Positions 17,801-25,713 of a DNA stretch of 64,000 nt are shown in pieces; the first letter of the stretch is position 1; each line of letters opens with the position of its first letter. Made by a program: the position numbers and the translations under genes. The stretch lies in the NCBI RefSeq assembly GCF_000253255.1, contig NC_015580.1, forward strand, positions 2,989,001 to 3,053,000, written 5' to 3'. Source of the stretch: Novosphingobium sp. PP1Y (GTDB lineage: Bacteria; Pseudomonadota; Alphaproteobacteria; Sphingomonadales; Sphingomonadaceae). Below the pieces are notes generated by a model that was not told the DNA's origin, searched no databases, and worked only from the letters and a program-made list of their open reading frames with translations.

Positions 17801-18094
17801 CGCGTGATCGATGCCGCTCTCGAAGCGGCGCGTATCCGCCTGCGCCCGATTCTGATGACGAGCTTCGCCTTCATCTTCGGCGTGCTGCCCCTGGCACTGG
17901 CCACGGGTGCCGGCGCCAACAGCCGCGTGGCCATCGGCACCGCCGTCGTCGGCGGGATGCTGACGGCCACGATCCTGGCCATCTTCTACATACCGCTGTT
18001 CTTCGTCCTTGTCCGGCGCGGTGTTCGCGACGGTCTGGCGGCAGCCCGGCGCAAGCTTGCCGAGCGACGCTCCGCAGCGGGAGAAGGCGCATGA
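14900..18094 (+). CDS. RND multidrug efflux pump, HAE1 (AcrB) family
   Basis: The 1064-residue inner membrane pump starts with FIDRPIFAWVLAIIVMLGG, has two porter domains and about 12 membrane segments. The proton-relay acidic pair is in GLLVDDAIVVVENVERL (near residue 403), and the partner Lys is in LAAKNAILMIEFAEQA (near 947). The porter motif GGLPSPEDQ and the switch region are normal. It exports hydrophobic compounds using the proton gradient; substrates cannot be predicted. It is the middle gene of a complete tripartite operon, with the downstream channel gene overlapping by four bases. Confidence 0.96.
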   Translation: MSRIFIDRPIFAWVLAIIVMLGGIGALALLPNEQYPDIAPTEVNIRASYPGASAETVENSVTQIIEQQLTGIDGLLYFSSQSTNRGQGTITAVFNKGTDPDIAQVQVQNKVQTALSRLPQSVQNQGVRVTKSNPDQLLVVAVYDATDTRSNQDVSDYLTSHIQDPLSRIEGVGDVRVFGSPHAMRIWLDPTRLAAVSLMPSDVITAIKAQNTEVAAGEVGGLPSPEDQALDAIVTAGSRLQTPEQFRRIVIKTKSDGSTVTIGDVARVEIGAENYSSLTRVNGHPGAGISISLSPGADALQTAERVKTAMTAMSSDLPDGMNYIYANDSTTFIKLSISEVAKALFEAIVLVVLVMFIFLQSWRATLIPAIAVPVVLLGTFGIFYLAGFSINTMTLFGLVLAIGLLVDDAIVVVENVERLMEENPGMSAREATILSMQEIQVALVAIALVLSAVFLPMAFFGGSTGVIYRQFSLTIVSAMVLSVLVALILSPALTSTLLKPKNGEEEPTWIERRLPWLERFWDRFHKGFNRTVETGTERYGRAVERVVEQKWRWLGIFAVVCIATYALFIRLPTGFLPNEDQGSIFVQWRLPAGTPRSKTEEVQDQVEKYFLGDNKELVSGMLTISGGGLGAAGQNTGTGFLNLVDWDDRPGKENSAQAIVDRASAAFSGLRNAQVFALVPGSIRGLGQNSGFTMELQNNGELSRTEFAAARDKLLALANSDSRLAQVRLSDLPDVSTLKVDTNTQALSTYGLSQSDVNATLSTAWGGNYVNDFLDEGRIKKVYVQGEAQYRSRPEDLNQWFVRGSNGQMAPFSAFSNVSWSTAPSSSSRFNGLQAYEFSGTPAPGVSSGTAMDVMEELASQIPGTSVAWAGSSYQERLSTGQGPLLYGLSLLVVFLCLAALYESWSIPIAVIMVIPLGLLGAIVFVTLRGLENDVYLQIGLLTTMGLAAKNAILMIEFAEQAERQGKRVIDAALEAARIRLRPILMTSFAFIFGVLPLALATGAGANSRVAIGTAVVGGMLTATILAIFYIPLFFVLVRRGVRDGLAAARRKLAERRSAAGEGA

Positions 18095-19503
18095 AGCTCT
18101 CCCACAGGGCACGCCTTTCCGTGATGCTCCCGGCGATGGCGCTGGGAGCCTGCTCGATGGCGCCGAAGTATGTCCAGCCCGCCGCCCCGGTCCCGGTTTC
18201 CTGGCCCGCGGGAGACGCCTATCTCGCGCAGAGCGAAGCGGCCCTTCCCCTGGTGTCCTACACCGAGATCTTTCGCGACGAGCGACTGCAGGCGCTGATC
18301 CGGCAAGCCCTGGACAATAATCGCGACTTGCGCGTGGCCGCCGCCAATGTGGCGGCCTCCCGTGCTCAGGTGCGGGTCGTACGTTCCGACCAGTTCCCCG
18401 AACTCGGCGTGAGCGGCGCGGCGACCTATACCGATCGACAGGGTAGCGGCAGCGACGGCTGGTCCTATTCAACGCAGGGCGGCGTTTCCAGTTTCGAACT
18501 GGACCTGTTCGGCAAGCTCGCCAATGCCACTGAAGCGCAGCGCAATGCTGCACTTTCGACGGAATCGGCAGCCCGCACCGTCCGCCTCGGCCTCGTCGCG
18601 GATCTCGCCCGCGCCTGGTCCACTTACGCTGCGGACAAGGACCTGCTGCGCATCGCGCAGGAAACCGCAGCGAATGCGCAGCGCAGCGTGGAACTGACTG
18701 GCGCCCTGCTCAAAGCGGGCGTCGCCCCGCGCACGGATCTGCGACAGGCCCAACAGATCCTCGAAACCGCGCGCGGCGACCTCGCCTCGCAGCAAACGGC
18801 GCTGGCTCAAGACGTCAATGCAATCCGCCTGCTGGTCGGCGCCGACTTCGATCAGGCCCTGCTTCCCGGCAGCATCGCCCAGGTCAACGACAGCCTTGCC
18901 GTACTGCCGGCCGGGACGAGTTCCCAAGTCCTGCTTCGCCGCCCCGACGTCATCGGTGCGGAATTCGACCTGCGCGCTGCCAATGCAGACATCGGCGTTG
19001 CCCGCGCCCAGCTCTTCCCCTCGATCTCGCTGACCGGCCTTCTGGGATTTGCCAGCAATTCGCTGTCATCGCTGTTTACCGACGGCGCCTTCTCGGCCAC
19101 CGGCGGGGGCGATGCCAGCTGGTCGATCTTCAACGCCGGCGGCAAGGCCGCGAATGTCGATGTTGCCAAGGCACGGCGCGATGCGGCTCTCGCGACTTAC
19201 GAGAAGACGATCCAGACCGCCTTCAGCGAAGTGGCCGACGCACTGGCCGATCAGGGGACGCTCGCAGAGCGACTGCGCTCGGCCCAGGCTTTCACCGAAG
19301 CTGCCAGCGACACCGGGAAGTTGACCGAGGCCCGCTACAGGCAGGGCATCGACAGCTATCTCGACAATCTCGACGCCCAGCGCAGCCTCTATTCGGCGCG
19401 CAAGGCGGAGGTCTCTGTGCGACTGGCCGTCGCCTCGAACCGGATCACGCTTTACCGCGTCCTGGGCGGCGATCAGGCAAGCGACACGGTAGCAGCGGAA
19501 TAG
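18091..19503 (+). CDS. Outer membrane efflux channel lipoprotein (NodT/OprM family)
   Basis: This is the TolC-like outer membrane factor of the tripartite pump. The signal peptide ends at a lipobox (LGAC, Cys 21), followed by YVQPAAPVPVSW, a typical NodT opening. Two repeats of long helices plus beta-strands follow (LIRQALDNNRDLRVAAANV; then LLRRPDVIGAEFDLRAANAD, a family signature; and SYLDNLDAQRSLYSARKAEV). Length 470 is normal. Its ATG overlaps the pump's stop (ATGA), so the three efflux genes form one transcript. Confidence 0.95.
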   Translation: MKLSHRARLSVMLPAMALGACSMAPKYVQPAAPVPVSWPAGDAYLAQSEAALPLVSYTEIFRDERLQALIRQALDNNRDLRVAAANVAASRAQVRVVRSDQFPELGVSGAATYTDRQGSGSDGWSYSTQGGVSSFELDLFGKLANATEAQRNAALSTESAARTVRLGLVADLARAWSTYAADKDLLRIAQETAANAQRSVELTGALLKAGVAPRTDLRQAQQILETARGDLASQQTALAQDVNAIRLLVGADFDQALLPGSIAQVNDSLAVLPAGTSSQVLLRRPDVIGAEFDLRAANADIGVARAQLFPSISLTGLLGFASNSLSSLFTDGAFSATGGGDASWSIFNAGGKAANVDVAKARRDAALATYEKTIQTAFSEVADALADQGTLAERLRSAQAFTEAASDTGKLTEARYRQGIDSYLDNLDAQRSLYSARKAEVSVRLAVASNRITLYRVLGGDQASDTVAAE

Positions 19504-19677
19504 ATTGCCAGCTGTTGCGCACTGCACACAGGCTGGCGATTTATCAATTGGTCGAAAACTCGGCCCGGGAACTTGACCCGGCACCTCGGCGAAGCCCACC
19601 TACGCAATGTGCAATTGTATCGGTTCCACTAGCGCCGACGCACTGCACGCGAGTTGAACAATCGACAAGGAGCGGGC

Positions 19678-20166
19678 GTGGCGACTGAGGCTGAGAAGAC
19701 AACCGCGGACATCCCGAAAAATCCTCTCAGCGGCGAAAACGACAGCGCCCGCCGCCAGATTGCCCTGAACTTGACCGTAATTGCCCGGCTCATACGCAAC
19801 AATTTCGATCGCAAGGTGGCAGCGCTCAACGTCACCCGGTCACAATGGACCCTGATCGCCGTAGTTTCCCGCAATCCAGGTGCCACCCAACGCGTGATTG
19901 CGGAGCACCTGGAGATGTCGGAAGCCTCGGCGGGACGCCTTATCGACAGGCTCTGTGCCGAAGGCCTGCTGGTCCGGCGCGACCGCAAGGACGACCGCAG
20001 GGCCCGCGCCGTATACCTGACGGATGCAGCCACGCCCTTACTCGAACAACTCCACCAGATCGCCGCGGCAGGCGAAGAGCGCATGTTCGGCAACTTCTCC
20101 GCAGAGGAGATCGATACGCTGCACGATTTCATGGCGCGCATTTACGAGAACGTTTGTCGCGGCTGA
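19678..20166 (+). CDS. MarR family transcriptional regulator
   Basis: The 162-residue protein has a winged helix: FDRKVAALNVTRSQWTLIAV, then the recognition part VIAEHLEMSEASAGRLIDRL and the wing VRRDRKDDRRARAVYLTDAA. The GTG start at 19678 follows an AAGGAG ribosome site at six bases; a TTG at 19654 is less good. It sits 174 bases after the efflux operon on the same strand. Two CAATTG cores lie in its upstream region, one at 19612 inside GTGCAATTGTAT, and a third in the palindrome before the efflux operon. MarR proteins often repress pumps, so control of the adjacent operon is likely but inferred. Confidence 0.9.
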   Translation: MATEAEKTTADIPKNPLSGENDSARRQIALNLTVIARLIRNNFDRKVAALNVTRSQWTLIAVVSRNPGATQRVIAEHLEMSEASAGRLIDRLCAEGLLVRRDRKDDRRARAVYLTDAATPLLEQLHQIAAAGEERMFGNFSAEEIDTLHDFMARIYENVCRG

Positions 20167-20437
20167 TTCGCGCGGCGCGCATTCGGTCGGGATTGCGGCC
20201 GCCAAATACGCCCTCACCCCCTGACTTTTGCATCGAAAAGCACTACATTCAGCGGAAAGCAGATCAAAAAGCGGTGAGGATGTCGAGACCATGGTCGAGA
20301 CCCGGCTGACAGTTGCTGCATCATTTCCCGAGCTTGCACTTCAGGCCCGCGGCCTTTCGCGCGAACATCGCTCCTCCGCGCCTTCCCCGATCTTTCAACC
20401 ACCCTGCCGTCACGGTCCCTCAGGCTGAGTAGATCAG

Positions 20438-21433
20438 ATGAACATCGCACTCCTTCTCGAACGCGCGGCCGCATCCGCACCCGACCACATCGGATTGGTC
20501 TGCAATGCGCGATCGTGGCGATACGGGGATCTGCTCGATGCCGCGCGCGGCGCTTTCGAACTGATCCAAGAGAGCGAAGCCGAGTCCGTCGCAATCATCG
20601 ACGAAAGCAGCGAGGCCGCCGTCTTCGCGATGTTCGGCGCAGCTCTGGCAGGCGTGCCGTACTGCCCGCTAGATTGCGCCCTGCCTGACGAAGTGCTGAC
20701 CACCGAACTGGAGCGTCTCGCTCCAGCCCTCGTGATCGGCGACGAGGAACGCGCCACCCGCATTGCCGGTTCGCAGGAACACACGATCTTCTCGCGCGAG
20801 GAATTCAGCCTCAAGGCGCAGGAAACCGTCCCTGCCGACGATGCCCGTGAGTACGATCCTGGCGAAGGCGTGGCGATCGAGATTTTCCAGCACACCACAA
20901 ATGGGTCGCCCAAGGCCGAAATCTTCCGCCATGCAGAGCTGCTGGAACACGTCTCCCGTGCCCCGCACACGCTTTCGACCGACGAACCCGGCGTTACCCT
21001 GCTCGCAGTGCCTCCCCATGATGCCACGGGAATTCTCGCCCTGCTCTGCGCGATGAACGCCCATCGCAAGGTCATCCTGTTGCCCGGCATCACCGCCGAG
21101 GGCTGGTTTGCACTGGTGGAAGCGCAGCGCGTCTCTCAGGCTCTGGTGATCCCGGCCCTGCTGGCACGCATCGTCGAGCAGATGGAAGCGGGCATGGCGC
21201 GGGATCTCTCGACGCTGCGGGGGATCGCCTGCGCCGGCGCCGAAATCCCTCTAGAGATCATGCGGCGAGCGCTCGAACTGTTTCCCTCGACGGATTTCAC
21301 GAGCGCCTGGGGGGGCGCTGGGCCACGCGATACGATCACCGTCCTCGCGCATGACCGGCAGCACGCAGCCATTTCCGGTGGCGAAGTGAAGCTGCCACCT
21401 TCCGAGGGACCGACCACCCGTATCAACATCTGA
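20438..21433 (+). CDS. Truncated, degenerate AMP-binding (adenylate-forming) protein
   Basis: The 331-residue protein looks like the N-terminal half of an acyl-CoA synthetase or NRPS adenylation domain. The opening follows the A1/A2 pattern (DHIGLVCNARSWRYGDLLDA, then AALAGVPYCPLD). The phosphate loop is altered to FQHTTNGSPKAE instead of the Ser/Thr/Gly-rich consensus ending GxPK, and the usual Tyr-Gly-x-Thr-Glu motif is replaced by SAWGGAGPRD. It stops where the A7-A10 motifs and the C-terminal lid should begin, so catalysis seems unlikely. It lies between two MarR genes facing each other. A binding or scaffold role, or decay, are both possible. Confidence 0.7.
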   Translation: MNIALLLERAAASAPDHIGLVCNARSWRYGDLLDAARGAFELIQESEAESVAIIDESSEAAVFAMFGAALAGVPYCPLDCALPDEVLTTELERLAPALVIGDEERATRIAGSQEHTIFSREEFSLKAQETVPADDAREYDPGEGVAIEIFQHTTNGSPKAEIFRHAELLEHVSRAPHTLSTDEPGVTLLAVPPHDATGILALLCAMNAHRKVILLPGITAEGWFALVEAQRVSQALVIPALLARIVEQMEAGMARDLSTLRGIACAGAEIPLEIMRRALELFPSTDFTSAWGGAGPRDTITVLAHDRQHAAISGGEVKLPPSEGPTTRINI

Positions 21434-21476
21434 GCGCCCCTGCGGGCGCGAACTGATGCCCGTCGCCGTCGGCCAT

Positions 21477-21923
21477 TCACTTCCTGTCGTGAGCGGTCGC
21501 AACAGGCTTGACGGAAAGGTTCAGGCGGATCTTCTCGAGAGTTTCGAACAGCTGGGTCTGTTCTGAAGCCGACACGCCGGCAAGAGCCAGGTCGGAAATT
21601 TCCTCCGACAGCGGCTCCAACTGTCCGACAAGGCCCAGGCCCCGTTCGGTCAGGAACAGACGCCAGGCCCGGCGATCGGACGGATCGGCCCGGCGCTCGA
21701 CAAGGCCAGCGTCCTGCATGCGATCGATCATGCGCCCGGCAGTGATCGGTTCGACTTCGAGCATTTCAGCAAGTTCGCCCTGCTTGATGCCCTCATGGCG
21801 ACGCAAGACGTAGATGACTTGCCACTGCGGGCGCGTGATGCCGATTTCCCGCGCGCGCTGATCGAAACTGCGGCGCATCAGCCGCGCGACCTGCCCCAAG
21901 AGTGTGCCGAGCCTTCTTTCCAT
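21477..21923 (-). CDS. MarR family transcriptional regulator
   Basis: A 148-residue winged-helix protein: GITRPQWQVIYVLRRHEG, EMLEVEPITAGRMIDRM and the wing VERRADPSDRRAWRLFLTE. It is similar in layout to the MarR at 19678 but clearly a different gene. A near-palindrome lies just upstream (21949-21969) and probably autoregulates it. It converges on the AMP-binding gene, whose stop is 43 bases from this gene's stop. Targets other than itself are unknown. Confidence 0.92.
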   Translation of the reverse strand: MERRLGTLLGQVARLMRRSFDQRAREIGITRPQWQVIYVLRRHEGIKQGELAEMLEVEPITAGRMIDRMQDAGLVERRADPSDRRAWRLFLTERGLGLVGQLEPLSEEISDLALAGVSASEQTQLFETLEKIRLNLSVKPVATAHDRK

Positions 21924-21948
21924 GGCCGCAAACTTAGTAGTCTTGCTT

Positions 21949-21969
21949 ATAATTGACTAGTGCAATTAT
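21949..21969 (-). promoter_or_regulatory. MarR operator candidate
   Basis: ATAATTG at 21949-21955 and CAATTAT at 21963-21969 form a perfect 7-base inverted repeat with a 7-base spacer, ACTAGTG, that is itself nearly symmetric. It lies 26-46 bases upstream of the marR start on the minus strand, where an autoregulatory MarR site is expected. The region is unusually AT-rich for this window. Confidence 0.6.
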
Positions 21970-22040
21970 TATGACGCCTGTTGCACCCGGCAGGCTGGCG
22001 GAGGGGCGCTTGAGACCGGCCCTCTCCGCAAGCATCTGAA

Positions 22041-22778
22041 TCACAGGAAGGCCTTCACTTCGCGCAAGACCATTGCGGCATGTTCCTTACGGCAGATCAG
22101 CAAGTCGGGCATATAGACGTCCTGCTGGTTGTAGACGAGTGGGCTGCCGTCGATGCGCGACACATGCAGGCCCCAGCCCAGCGCAACCGCGGCTGGCGCG
22201 CAGCTGTCCCATTCGTACTGTCCGCCCGAGTGAAGGTAGATATCCGCTTCGCCGCGCAGGATCGCCATGGCCTTTGCGCCGGCCGAGCCCATGGGCACGA
22301 GTTCACCGCCGATCGCCTCGCACACGCCGGTCGCTTCCCGTGCCGGGCGGGTCCGGCTCACCACCATGCGCAGCTTCTCGGGCGCGACGGGAAGTTGACC
22401 CGGCTGGTCCGAACGCAGGACCTCGCCAAGACCGGGCAGCGCGACGGCGCCCAGGACCGGCGCGCCGTTGAATGCCATGCCTACATGTACGGCCCAGTCG
22501 GAGCGCTCCTCGCCATATTCGCGCGTGCCGTCGACCGGATCGACGATCCACACGCGCTCCTTCGACAAACGCTCGGCGTTGTCCTTTTCTTCCTCGGAAA
22601 GCAGCCCGTCATCCGCGCGCTGCTGACGCAGCGCGTGGACGAGGAACTGGTTCGCGGTCTGGTCACCCGCCTTGCCGAGAGACTTGCCCTCGAACATGCC
22701 GGATTCGCGGACCTCGATGAGGATCTTGCCGGCAACCCCGGCCAGATGCGCGGCGAGATCGCCGTCGGTCATCGTCAT
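22041..22778 (-). CDS. cysQ: 3'(2'),5'-bisphosphate nucleotidase CysQ
   Basis: CysQ removes the 3' phosphate from PAP (and PAPS), a by-product of sulfate assimilation. The inositol-monophosphatase-like metal site is visible: LLSEEEKDN, WIVDPVDGTREYGE (near residue 78) and YEWDSCAPAAVALGWG. Length 245 is slightly short but normal for this group. Its ATG shares one base with the cysNC stop (TGATG), so it is the third gene of the cysD-cysNC-cysQ operon. Confidence 0.93.
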   Translation of the reverse strand: MTMTDGDLAAHLAGVAGKILIEVRESGMFEGKSLGKAGDQTANQFLVHALRQQRADDGLLSEEEKDNAERLSKERVWIVDPVDGTREYGEERSDWAVHVGMAFNGAPVLGAVALPGLGEVLRSDQPGQLPVAPEKLRMVVSRTRPAREATGVCEAIGGELVPMGSAGAKAMAILRGEADIYLHSGGQYEWDSCAPAAVALGWGLHVSRIDGSPLVYNQQDVYMPDLLICRKEHAAMVLREVKAFL

Positions 22779-24703
22779 CAGGCGTCTCCCAGAAGCGTAT
22801 CGACGATCAGGTTCGCCGCTTCTTCAGGCGACATCTTGGTCGTGTCGATCCGGATTTCCGGGCTGCGCGGCGCTTCGTAGGGGCTATCGATGCCGGTGAA
22901 GTTCTTGAGCTCACCGGAGCGCGCCTTCTTGTAGAGGCCCTTGACGTCGCGCGCCTCGGCCACCTTCAGCGGCGTGTCGATGAAGACTTCGAAGAACTCG
23001 CCCTCGGGAAGCATCGAGCGCACCATTTCGCGATCCGCCTGGAAGGGCGAGATGAACGCGGTGATGACGATCAGGCCGGCATCGGCCATCAGCTTCGAGA
23101 CTTCGCCGACGCGGCGGATATTCTCGATGCGGTCTGTTTCAGTGAAGCCGAGGTCCTTGTTCAGGCCATGACGCACATTGTCGCCGTCGAGCAGGAAGGT
23201 GTGCCGGTTCATCCGGTGCAGCTTCTTCTCGACCATGTTGGCGATGGTCGACTTGCCCGAGCCGGAAAGGCCGGTGAACCACAGCACCGCCGGGGTCTGG
23301 TTCTTGAGCGCGGCATGCTGCTTGCGGCCGATATCGAGCGCCTGCCAGTGCACGTTCTGCGAACGGCGCAGCGAGAAGTTGATCATGCCCGCCGCAACCG
23401 TGGCGTTGGTCATCTTGTCGACGAGGATGAACCCGCCCAGTGCGCGATTGTCCGCATAAGGCTCGAACACGATCTGCTTGTCGGTCACGATCTCGGCCAC
23501 GCCGATCTCGTTCAGTTCAAGCGTCTTGGCCGCCATGTGCTCCATCGTGTTCACGTTGACCGTGTACTTGGGCTCATGGACCGTCACCGAGACCGTTTGC
23601 GTGGCAAGCTTGAGCCAGTAGGCCCGGCCCGGCACCAGCGCATCGTCTGCCATCCATACGATAGTCGATTCGAACTGGTCGGCCGTCTGCGGCGGATTGT
23701 CGGCGATCGAAATCACCGAACCGCGCGAGCAGTCGATCTCGTCCTCGAAGCAGACGGTGACCGACTCGCCGGCCACGGCCTCTTCGATCTCGCCATCGAA
23801 GGTGACGACCTTGCTGACCGTGCTGGTCTTGCCCGAAGGCAGGACGCGGATCTTGTCGCCGGGCCTGACGGCGCCGGTCGCGATAAGGCCCGAGAAACCG
23901 CGGAAGTCGAGGTTCGGGCGGTTGACCCATTGTACCGGCATGCGCAGCGGCTTGTCGGCATCGACCGAGCTGATGACTTCGACGGTCTCGAGATGCTCGA
24001 CGAGCGTCGGCCCCTTGTACCACGGCGTGTTCGCCGAGAGCGTGGTGATGTTGTCGCCCTTGAAGCCCGAGATCGGCATGGCCGTGAAGCTCTCGATCCC
24101 GATCGAGTTGGCGAACTCGGAATAATCGGCAACGATCTTGTCGAAGACTTCCTGGCTGTAATCGACAAGGTCCATCTTGTTGACGGCCAGGACGATGTTC
24201 TTGATGCCGATCAGGTGGCACAGGTAACTGTGACGGCGCGTCTGGACGAGCACGCCCTTGCGCGCGTCGATCAGGATGACCGCGAGGTCGGCGGTCGAGG
24301 CGCCGGTCACCATGTTGCGGGTGTACTGTTCGTGGCCCGGGCAGTCGGCGACAATGAACTTGCGCTTCTCGGTGTTGAAGAAGCGATAGGCGACGTCGAT
24401 GGTGATGCCCTGCTCACGCTCGGCGGCGAGGCCGTCGACCAGCAGTGCAAAGTCGATTTCCTGACCCTGCGTACCGACCTTCTTCGAATCCGAAGTCAGC
24501 GCATCGAGCTGGTCCTCGAAGATCATCTTCGAATCGTAGAGCAGGCGCCCGATCAGGGTGGACTTGCCGTCGTCGACGCTGCCGCAGGTGATGAAGCGCA
24601 GCATCGTCTTGTGTTCATGCTGCTCGAGGTAGGCGTCGATATCCTTGGAGATCAGCTCGTCGACGACGTACACCGGATCGTTGTGGGTCTTGGTGTCGGT
24701 CAT
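22778..24703 (-). CDS. cysNC: Bifunctional sulfate adenylyltransferase large subunit / APS kinase
   Basis: This 641-residue fusion carries two activities of sulfate activation. The CysN GTPase half shows GSVDDGKST (residues 41-49), DCPGHEQYTRNM and NKMD, and drives ATP sulfurylase with CysD. The CysC half, from about residue 465, has its own P-loop GLSGSGKST and the motif LDGDNVRHGLNKDLGF, and phosphorylates APS to PAPS. The ATG overlaps the cysD stop by one base. Products feed reduction to sulfide or sulfate transfer; no PAPS reductase is in the window. Confidence 0.96.
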   Translation of the reverse strand: MTDTKTHNDPVYVVDELISKDIDAYLEQHEHKTMLRFITCGSVDDGKSTLIGRLLYDSKMIFEDQLDALTSDSKKVGTQGQEIDFALLVDGLAAEREQGITIDVAYRFFNTEKRKFIVADCPGHEQYTRNMVTGASTADLAVILIDARKGVLVQTRRHSYLCHLIGIKNIVLAVNKMDLVDYSQEVFDKIVADYSEFANSIGIESFTAMPISGFKGDNITTLSANTPWYKGPTLVEHLETVEVISSVDADKPLRMPVQWVNRPNLDFRGFSGLIATGAVRPGDKIRVLPSGKTSTVSKVVTFDGEIEEAVAGESVTVCFEDEIDCSRGSVISIADNPPQTADQFESTIVWMADDALVPGRAYWLKLATQTVSVTVHEPKYTVNVNTMEHMAAKTLELNEIGVAEIVTDKQIVFEPYADNRALGGFILVDKMTNATVAAGMINFSLRRSQNVHWQALDIGRKQHAALKNQTPAVLWFTGLSGSGKSTIANMVEKKLHRMNRHTFLLDGDNVRHGLNKDLGFTETDRIENIRRVGEVSKLMADAGLIVITAFISPFQADREMVRSMLPEGEFFEVFIDTPLKVAEARDVKGLYKKARSGELKNFTGIDSPYEAPRSPEIRIDTTKMSPEEAANLIVDTLLGDA

Positions 24704-25605
24704 CAGAAGTACCCCTGCTGCTTCTTGACTTCCATGCCGGCACCGCCGGCATCCTTGTCGATGGCGCGGCCCTGCCGCTCGGACGTGGTGGTGAGCAGCG
24801 TTTCCTGGATCACCTCGGGGAGGGTCTTGGCCTCGCTCTCGACAGCGCCGGTCAGCGGGTAGCAGCCCAGCGTGCGGAAGCGGATCGAGCGCATGACCGG
24901 CTCCTCGCCCGGCTGCAGCGGGAAGCGTTCGTCATCGACCATCAGCAGCATGCCGTCGCGCTCAACGGTCGGGCGCTTCTCGGCGAAGTAGAGCGGCACG
25001 ATCGGAATGTCGTTGAGGTGAATGTACTGCCACACGTCGAGCTCGGTCCAGTTCGAGATCGGGAAGACGCGGATCGATTCCCCGCGCGCCTTCTTGGCAT
25101 TGTAGAGGTTCCACAACTCGGGGCGCTGGTTCTTTGGGTCCCAGCCATGCGAGGAAGTCCGGAACGAGAAGATGCGCTCCTTGGCGCGGCTCTTTTCCTC
25201 GTCGCGGCGGGCACCGCCGAAGGCAGCGTCGAAGCCGTACTTGTCCAGCGCCTGCTTGAGCCCCTCGGTCTTCCACATGTCGGTGTGCAGCGAACCGTGG
25301 TCGAAGGGATTGATGCCCTTCTCCTGCGCTTCGGGGTTCTGGTAGACGAGCAGGTCCATGCCCGAGAGTTCGGCCATCTTGTCGCGCAGCTCGTACATCG
25401 CCTTGAACTTCCAGGTCGTGTCGACGTGGAGCAGCGGGAACGGCGGCGGCGAGGGATAGAAAGCCTTGCGCGCAAGGTGCAGCATGACGGCGCTGTCCTT
25501 GCCGACCGAGTAGAGCATCACCGGCCGTTCGGCCTCGGCAACGACTTCCCGGATGATGTGGATGCTCTCGGCCTCCAGCCTCTCGAGGTGGGTCAGTGTC
25601 TTCAT
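24703..25605 (-). CDS. cysD: Sulfate adenylyltransferase small subunit CysD
   Basis: CysD is the catalytic subunit that makes APS from sulfate and ATP. The PP-loop YSVGKDSAVMLHLARKAF is at residues 32-49, with GARRDEEKSRAKERIFSFR further on and the conserved YPLTGAVES near the C terminus. Length 300 is normal. It is the first gene of the sulfate activation operon and faces away from the LuxR gene at 25714, leaving about 108 bases for both promoters. Confidence 0.96.
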   Translation of the reverse strand: MKTLTHLERLEAESIHIIREVVAEAERPVMLYSVGKDSAVMLHLARKAFYPSPPPFPLLHVDTTWKFKAMYELRDKMAELSGMDLLVYQNPEAQEKGINPFDHGSLHTDMWKTEGLKQALDKYGFDAAFGGARRDEEKSRAKERIFSFRTSSHGWDPKNQRPELWNLYNAKKARGESIRVFPISNWTELDVWQYIHLNDIPIVPLYFAEKRPTVERDGMLLMVDDERFPLQPGEEPVMRSIRFRTLGCYPLTGAVESEAKTLPEVIQETLLTTTSERQGRAIDKDAGGAGMEVKKQQGYF

Positions 25606-25713
25606 CTCAATCCCTTCGCGTGGGCTTCGGCGGGGATCGGCGCGGCCGTCGCCCGTCTGTCGCGCATGTCATTGCAGGGATGACTTTTGCGCGAACCTCC
25701 CATATGGGAGGGT

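Noticed and set aside
23168..24862. A 564-residue plus-strand frame across cysNC
   Set aside because: Antisense to cysNC; no family features.
25606..25713. Possible SAM or other riboswitch before cysD
   Set aside because: No conserved core or pairing found in 108 bases.
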